A stretch of 64,000 bases of DNA, taken from the NCBI RefSeq assembly GCF_003585765.1, contig NZ_CP021235.1, positions 3,162,001 through 3,226,000 of the forward strand, given 5' to 3'. Positions 60,727-64,000 of the stretch are shown piece by piece. The notes under the pieces are model-generated. The model did no database searches. It saw only the letters and a list, made by a program, of their open reading frames with translations, and was not told the DNA's origin. The position numbers and the translations under genes are program-made. Source of the stretch: Pontibacter actiniarum (lineage in GTDB: Bacteria > Bacteroidota > Bacteroidia > Cytophagales > Hymenobacteraceae). How positions within the stretch are numbered: the stretch's first letter is position 1; every line of letters starts with the position of its first letter.

Positions 60727-63144
60727 CTATTTGCGGATAAAAGCTCCCAATTGTTTCTCAAACTGCTGCATCAGGCGGTTCATAGTGCTGTCGATTACCT
60801 TGTCGGTCAGCGTTTGCTGCCTGTCCTGCAGGGTAAAGCTCAGGGCGTAGGCTTTTTTGCCTGCCTCTATTTTATCGCCTTCGTACACGTCAAACACGTT
60901 CACGCCCTGCAGCAGTTTACGCTCCACCTTAAAGGCCACCTTCTTCAGCTGGTCAAAGGTCACGTTCTTGTCTACCACCAGCGACAGGTCGCGGCGCACC
61001 TCCGGGAACTTCGGCAGCTCCTCGGCCACCAGCTTGTCTTTATACTTCTTCAGCAGGTAGTCCCAGTTCAGCTCGGCATACCACACCTGCTCCTTCACTT
61101 CCATAAAGCGGGTCACGCCGGCATCCAGCACGCCCAGCTCGGCTACCACGGTTGCGTTTTTCACATACGCGATGCCCTGGCGCATGTAGCCGTTGTTCTC
61201 CAGGTTCTGCACCTCGAAGTCGCCGGCGTTCAGCTTGCGGAGCACGTTCTGCACCACCCCCGCCAAATCGTGGAAGGCGGACTTTATACTTGGCTGCTTC
61301 CAGCTTTCGGCCGTTACGTTGCCCACCATGTACAGCGACAGCTTGCGGCTTTCTTTATACTCCCCGTCCTGCTGCTCGTATACTTTGCCCAGCTCAAACA
61401 GCTTCAGGTCGCGCTGGCGGCGGTTGATGTTGCGGCGCAGCACCTCCAGGCCAGAGAACACCATGCTCTTGCGCATCACGTCCAGGTCTTCGGAGTTGAA
61501 GTTAACCACCTTTACCAGGCTGGCCACCTCTGCCTCTCCGGCAGGCTGGTAGTAGTTGGAGTTGGTGATGGAGTTGGTAATGATCTCGTGGAAGCCGTTC
61601 GCCGCGATGTAGCTCATAATGGCCTCCGTTACATCCTCTGCGTAAGGGTTCGGGAACTTCGCCAGAAAAGTGGTGGCCAGGTTCTCGTCCATCTGAATGT
61701 TGTTGAAGCCGTAGATGCGCAGAATCTCTTCCACCACATCGGCCTCGCGCGTCACGTCCACCTTGTAAGGCGGCACCGACAGCGTCAGGTGCGTTTCTGT
61801 CTCGTTCGTAACCTGGATGCCCAGGTCTGTAAGTATGGCTTTGATGCGCTCTGCTCCAATGTGCTGCCCGATGAGCAGGTGCGTGCGCTCAATGCTCAGC
61901 AGCACCTCAGCGTCCTTGATAGCCTCCGGGTACACATCCACCAGCTCAGAGCTTACCTCACCGCCGGCCACCTCCTGCACCAGCAGGGCCGCGCGCTTCA
62001 GGGCCAGGATCACCATGTTCGGGTCCGTGCCGCGCTCAAAGCGGAAAGAGGCATCGGTTTTCAGGTTGTGGGCCATGCCGGTGCGGCGCACCCAGCCTGG
62101 CGAGAAATAGGCGCTCTCGATAAAGATGCTGCTCGTTTCGTCGGTTACGCCGGACTCCTCGCCCCCGAACACGCCGCCAATGGCCATCGGCCCTTCGGCG
62201 TTGCAGATCATCAGGTCTGTGGCATGCAGCTTGCGCTCCACACCGTCCAGTGTCTTAAAGGTGGTGCCTGCCTCCACCGTTTTCACCACAATCTTACCGC
62301 CTGTGATTTTATCGGCATCGAAGGCGTGCAACGGCTGCCCCAGCTCGTGCAGCACATAGTTGGTTACGTCCACCACGTTGTTGATGGGCGAGAGGCCGAT
62401 GGCGCGCAGGCGTTTCTGCATCCACTCCGGCGACGGGCCAACTTTTATGCCTGACACCGTTACGCCGGCATAGCGTGGGCAGGCTTCTGCATCCTGTACC
62501 TCCACCGCAATCGGGCGGGAGGTGTTGTTTACCTTAAAATCGCCCACCTTTGGCAGCTGCGCCTGCTCATGCAGCAGGGCCTGCAGGTCGCGGGCCACCC
62601 CGAAGTGCGAGGCGGCATCGGCGCGGTTGGGCGTCAGCCCTATTTCAAACACTTTGTCAGAGCCCAGGCCGAAGAACTCCGCGGCTGGCGTACCGTTCGG
62701 CAGGTCCGTGTCCAGCACCATGATGCCGGCGTGCGACGCCCCGATACCAATCTCATCCTCGGCGCAGATCATCCCTTCGGACACTGCCCCGCGAATCTTG
62801 GACTTCTTGATCTTGAAGGGCTCTCCTCCGGCAGGGTAAAGCGTGCTGTTTACGGTGGCAACCACCACTTTCTGCCCGGCGGCCACATTTGGCGCACCGC
62901 ACACGATCTGGCTTGGCTCAGCCGCGCCGATGTCTACGGTGGTAATGTTCAGGCGGTCAGCGTCCGGGTGGCGCTCACAGGTCAGCACCTCTCCTATCAC
63001 AATACCTTCCAGGCCTCCCTGCACCACGTCAAAGGTGTGGATTCCCTCCACCTCTAGCCCGGCACCGGTTAGCAGCGCACCTGTTTCTTCAGCACTTTTA
63101 TCAATATGTATGAGTTGTTTCAGCCAGTCGAATGAAATCAGCAT
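60727..63144 (-). CDS. pheT: Phenylalanine-tRNA ligase beta subunit
   Basis: The large subunit of the (alpha-beta)2 enzyme that charges tRNA-Phe. The 805 residues include the EMAP-type tRNA-binding domain (about 39-150, with ERHPDADRLNITTVDIG), the B3/B4 editing domain, the B5 domain, the catalytic-like core (FRFERGTDPNMV) and the C-terminal FDX-ACB anticodon-binding domain (FPEVRRDLSLVVDKNVTFDQ). The pheS gene is not adjacent, common in Bacteroidota. It begins a minus-strand run: pheT, coiled-coil gene, zapA, rny. Confidence 0.97.
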   Translation of the reverse strand: MLISFDWLKQLIHIDKSAEETGALLTGAGLEVEGIHTFDVVQGGLEGIVIGEVLTCERHPDADRLNITTVDIGAAEPSQIVCGAPNVAAGQKVVVATVNSTLYPAGGEPFKIKKSKIRGAVSEGMICAEDEIGIGASHAGIMVLDTDLPNGTPAAEFFGLGSDKVFEIGLTPNRADAASHFGVARDLQALLHEQAQLPKVGDFKVNNTSRPIAVEVQDAEACPRYAGVTVSGIKVGPSPEWMQKRLRAIGLSPINNVVDVTNYVLHELGQPLHAFDADKITGGKIVVKTVEAGTTFKTLDGVERKLHATDLMICNAEGPMAIGGVFGGEESGVTDETSSIFIESAYFSPGWVRRTGMAHNLKTDASFRFERGTDPNMVILALKRAALLVQEVAGGEVSSELVDVYPEAIKDAEVLLSIERTHLLIGQHIGAERIKAILTDLGIQVTNETETHLTLSVPPYKVDVTREADVVEEILRIYGFNNIQMDENLATTFLAKFPNPYAEDVTEAIMSYIAANGFHEIITNSITNSNYYQPAGEAEVASLVKVVNFNSEDLDVMRKSMVFSGLEVLRRNINRRQRDLKLFELGKVYEQQDGEYKESRKLSLYMVGNVTAESWKQPSIKSAFHDLAGVVQNVLRKLNAGDFEVQNLENNGYMRQGIAYVKNATVVAELGVLDAGVTRFMEVKEQVWYAELNWDYLLKKYKDKLVAEELPKFPEVRRDLSLVVDKNVTFDQLKKVAFKVERKLLQGVNVFDVYEGDKIEAGKKAYALSFTLQDRQQTLTDKVIDSTMNRLMQQFEKQLGAFIRK

Positions 63145-63205
63145 ATTCTTTTCTGTTGATCTTTATGGTAGGGCCTTTTCTGAGGGCCCATGTTTTTCAA
63201 AATTA
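63145..63205 (-). promoter_or_regulatory. pheT leader with -7 element and hairpin
   Basis: Minus-strand TAATTTTG (plus 63198-63205) matches TAnnTTTG and would start a leader of about 45 nt. Within it, GGGCC and GGCCC can pair around CTCAGAAAA (63174-63192). No Phe codon-rich leader peptide or T-box is visible. Confidence 0.45.
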
Positions 63206-63366
63206 AGGATAATTCTGTTATAGAATGAAAGACAATTAGACAAAAGACTTGGGGAACCCGGAATCTAGCAGGCCTCTACCACTACCGTATAAAACGTTCT
63301 GGCCCTAAGCCAGCCCTTGTCCCGGTTTTATCTTTTGCCCTGAGCCCCTTCGTCTCACAGCCCGCT

Positions 63367-63987
63367 TTAATGCGTTCCTTCGTACGTTTTTTCCCCTACC
63401 GGAACAGCGATGTCCAGGCGGTTGTCTTTGGGCGGCACGGGGCACACATAATCAGGGTTGTAGGCACAGAAAGGGCTGTAGGCGCGGTTAAAGTCCAGCA
63501 TCACCGTTTCGTTCCCCTCCTCGAAGGGCACATCCATGAACCGCCCGCCGCCATACGTCTCAAAGCCGTTGGTCTTGTCGGTGAACGGCACAAAGAGCTG
63601 GTCTTTTTCTTCGCTCAGTTTCTTGTACAGGGTCAGTTTGTAGGGCTTGTCCTGCAGCTCGAACGCTGCCACTCCGTAGCGCAGGTACGGTTCGTAGCTG
63701 CCGTTGGTAAGCGGCATGAGCAGGGTGTCCTGCTGCGCCAGTTTCTCTACCCTGGCTTTTACCCGGTACGCCAGGTCCGGCTCGTAGTACACCAGGTTTT
63801 TAAAGGCGCGCCGGCCTTCGTCGTCGAAGGGGGTGTTGGCGCGGCTCCTGAACGAGAGATCCTTCTCCTCCCGCTCCTTTAGCAGGGGCTGTATGTAGTT
63901 GTCATCGTTAAAGAAGGCGTCTTTTGCGATGTAGATGAGCACCAGCGCCAGGCCGGCCAGCAGTATCAGTTTCAGCGGTCTCTGCAT
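63367..63987 (-). CDS. DUF1684 domain protein
   Basis: A 206-residue protein with one N-terminal hydrophobic span (LKLILLAGLALVLIYIA), so membrane-anchored or exported, and the DUF1684 domain: FVPFTDKTNGFETYGGGRFM, MLDFNRAYSPFCAYNPDYVCP and NRLDIAVPVGEKTY. The cysteines and NRAYSPFC block are diagnostic. Function of the family is unknown. Start is the ATG at 63987, close to the window end; it lies alone with 222 bp to pheT. Confidence 0.9.
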   Translation of the reverse strand: MQRPLKLILLAGLALVLIYIAKDAFFNDDNYIQPLLKEREEKDLSFRSRANTPFDDEGRRAFKNLVYYEPDLAYRVKARVEKLAQQDTLLMPLTNGSYEPYLRYGVAAFELQDKPYKLTLYKKLSEEKDQLFVPFTDKTNGFETYGGGRFMDVPFEEGNETVMLDFNRAYSPFCAYNPDYVCPVPPKDNRLDIAVPVGEKTYEGTH

Positions 63988-64000
63988 AAAACTCCGTTTT

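Noticed and set aside
1..64000. TATACTT as a promoter -7 box
   Set aside because: Many copies lie within genes on either strand, and most do not fit TAnnTTTG; a promoter role cannot explain the distribution.
1..64000. Mobile elements, prophage, CRISPR arrays, tRNA or rRNA genes
   Set aside because: I looked for transposase or integrase signatures, regularly spaced repeats and TpsiC-arm-like GGTTCGAATCC words and saw none.

Overview
This window looks like chromosome of an aerobic member of the Bacteroidota, most likely family Hymenobacteraceae (Pontibacter-like). That placement is inferred from gene content: SusC/SusD and DUF4249-partnered TonB receptors, an S46 dipeptidyl-peptidase, DUF5687, DUF3857, DUF5916, DUF1684 and PorV-like proteins, near absence of Shine-Dalgarno sequences, and several matches to the Bacteroidota -7 promoter element TAnnTTTG. 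I found no rRNA, tRNA, CRISPR array, prophage or insertion sequence. Gene density is high and most of the window reads as ordinary core and accessory chromosome.

Layout. 0.4-3.5 kb: an ABC export pair, a small unknown protein and yidD. 3.6-8.6 kb: secreted scavenging enzymes (S46 dipeptidyl-peptidase, GH20 hexosaminidase). 8.8-18.3 kb: two outer-membrane uptake loci on the minus strand, a TonB receptor plus DUF4249 lipoprotein and a susC-susD-lipoprotein-lipoprotein operon. 18.6-22.9 kb: a PorV-like barrel, a Na+/H+ antiporter and a helix-hairpin-helix plus beta-barrel protein. 23.0-24.7 kb: a compact organoarsenical-type cassette (arsI, arsN1-like acetyltransferase, sigZ). 24.8-28.8 kb: two tandem DUF3857/transglutaminase-like proteins, one with an intact Cys-His pair and one without. 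29.4-32.2 kb: an unknown gene and the TIGR03916 radical-SAM / TIGR03915 DNA-repair pair with a 43-aa gene between them. 32.5-41 kb: envelope proteins, Dps, CvfB, a methyltransferase. 41.1-43.7 kb: a hidden membrane microprotein, then the rimB-like, rimK and AstE-like operon. 43.8-53.9 kb: housekeeping genes (PQQ-type dehydrogenase, ispH, cmk, adenine deaminase, response regulator, cystathionine beta-synthase-type enzyme, sucD). 54.3-56.4 kb: divergent oxyR and dps, then a gene-free stretch holding a candidate non-coding RNA and a possible gene remnant. 56.7-64 kb: trkH and the minus-strand block pheT, a coiled-coil gene, zapA and rny, plus a DUF1684 lipid-anchored or membrane-anchored protein.

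How the parts fit. The first third is mostly envelope biology: secreted hydrolases release peptides and amino sugars, and TonB-linked receptors import them. Stress functions recur: two different Dps proteins, an OxyR with cysteines at 199 and 208, an arsenical cassette, and a DNA-repair pair. The most striking signal is not a gene. The heptamer AAGTATA / TATACTT occurs about 56 times by my visual count, roughly ten times what base composition would give, in both orientations, inside genes in several frames, between genes, and in both arms of at least one terminator.
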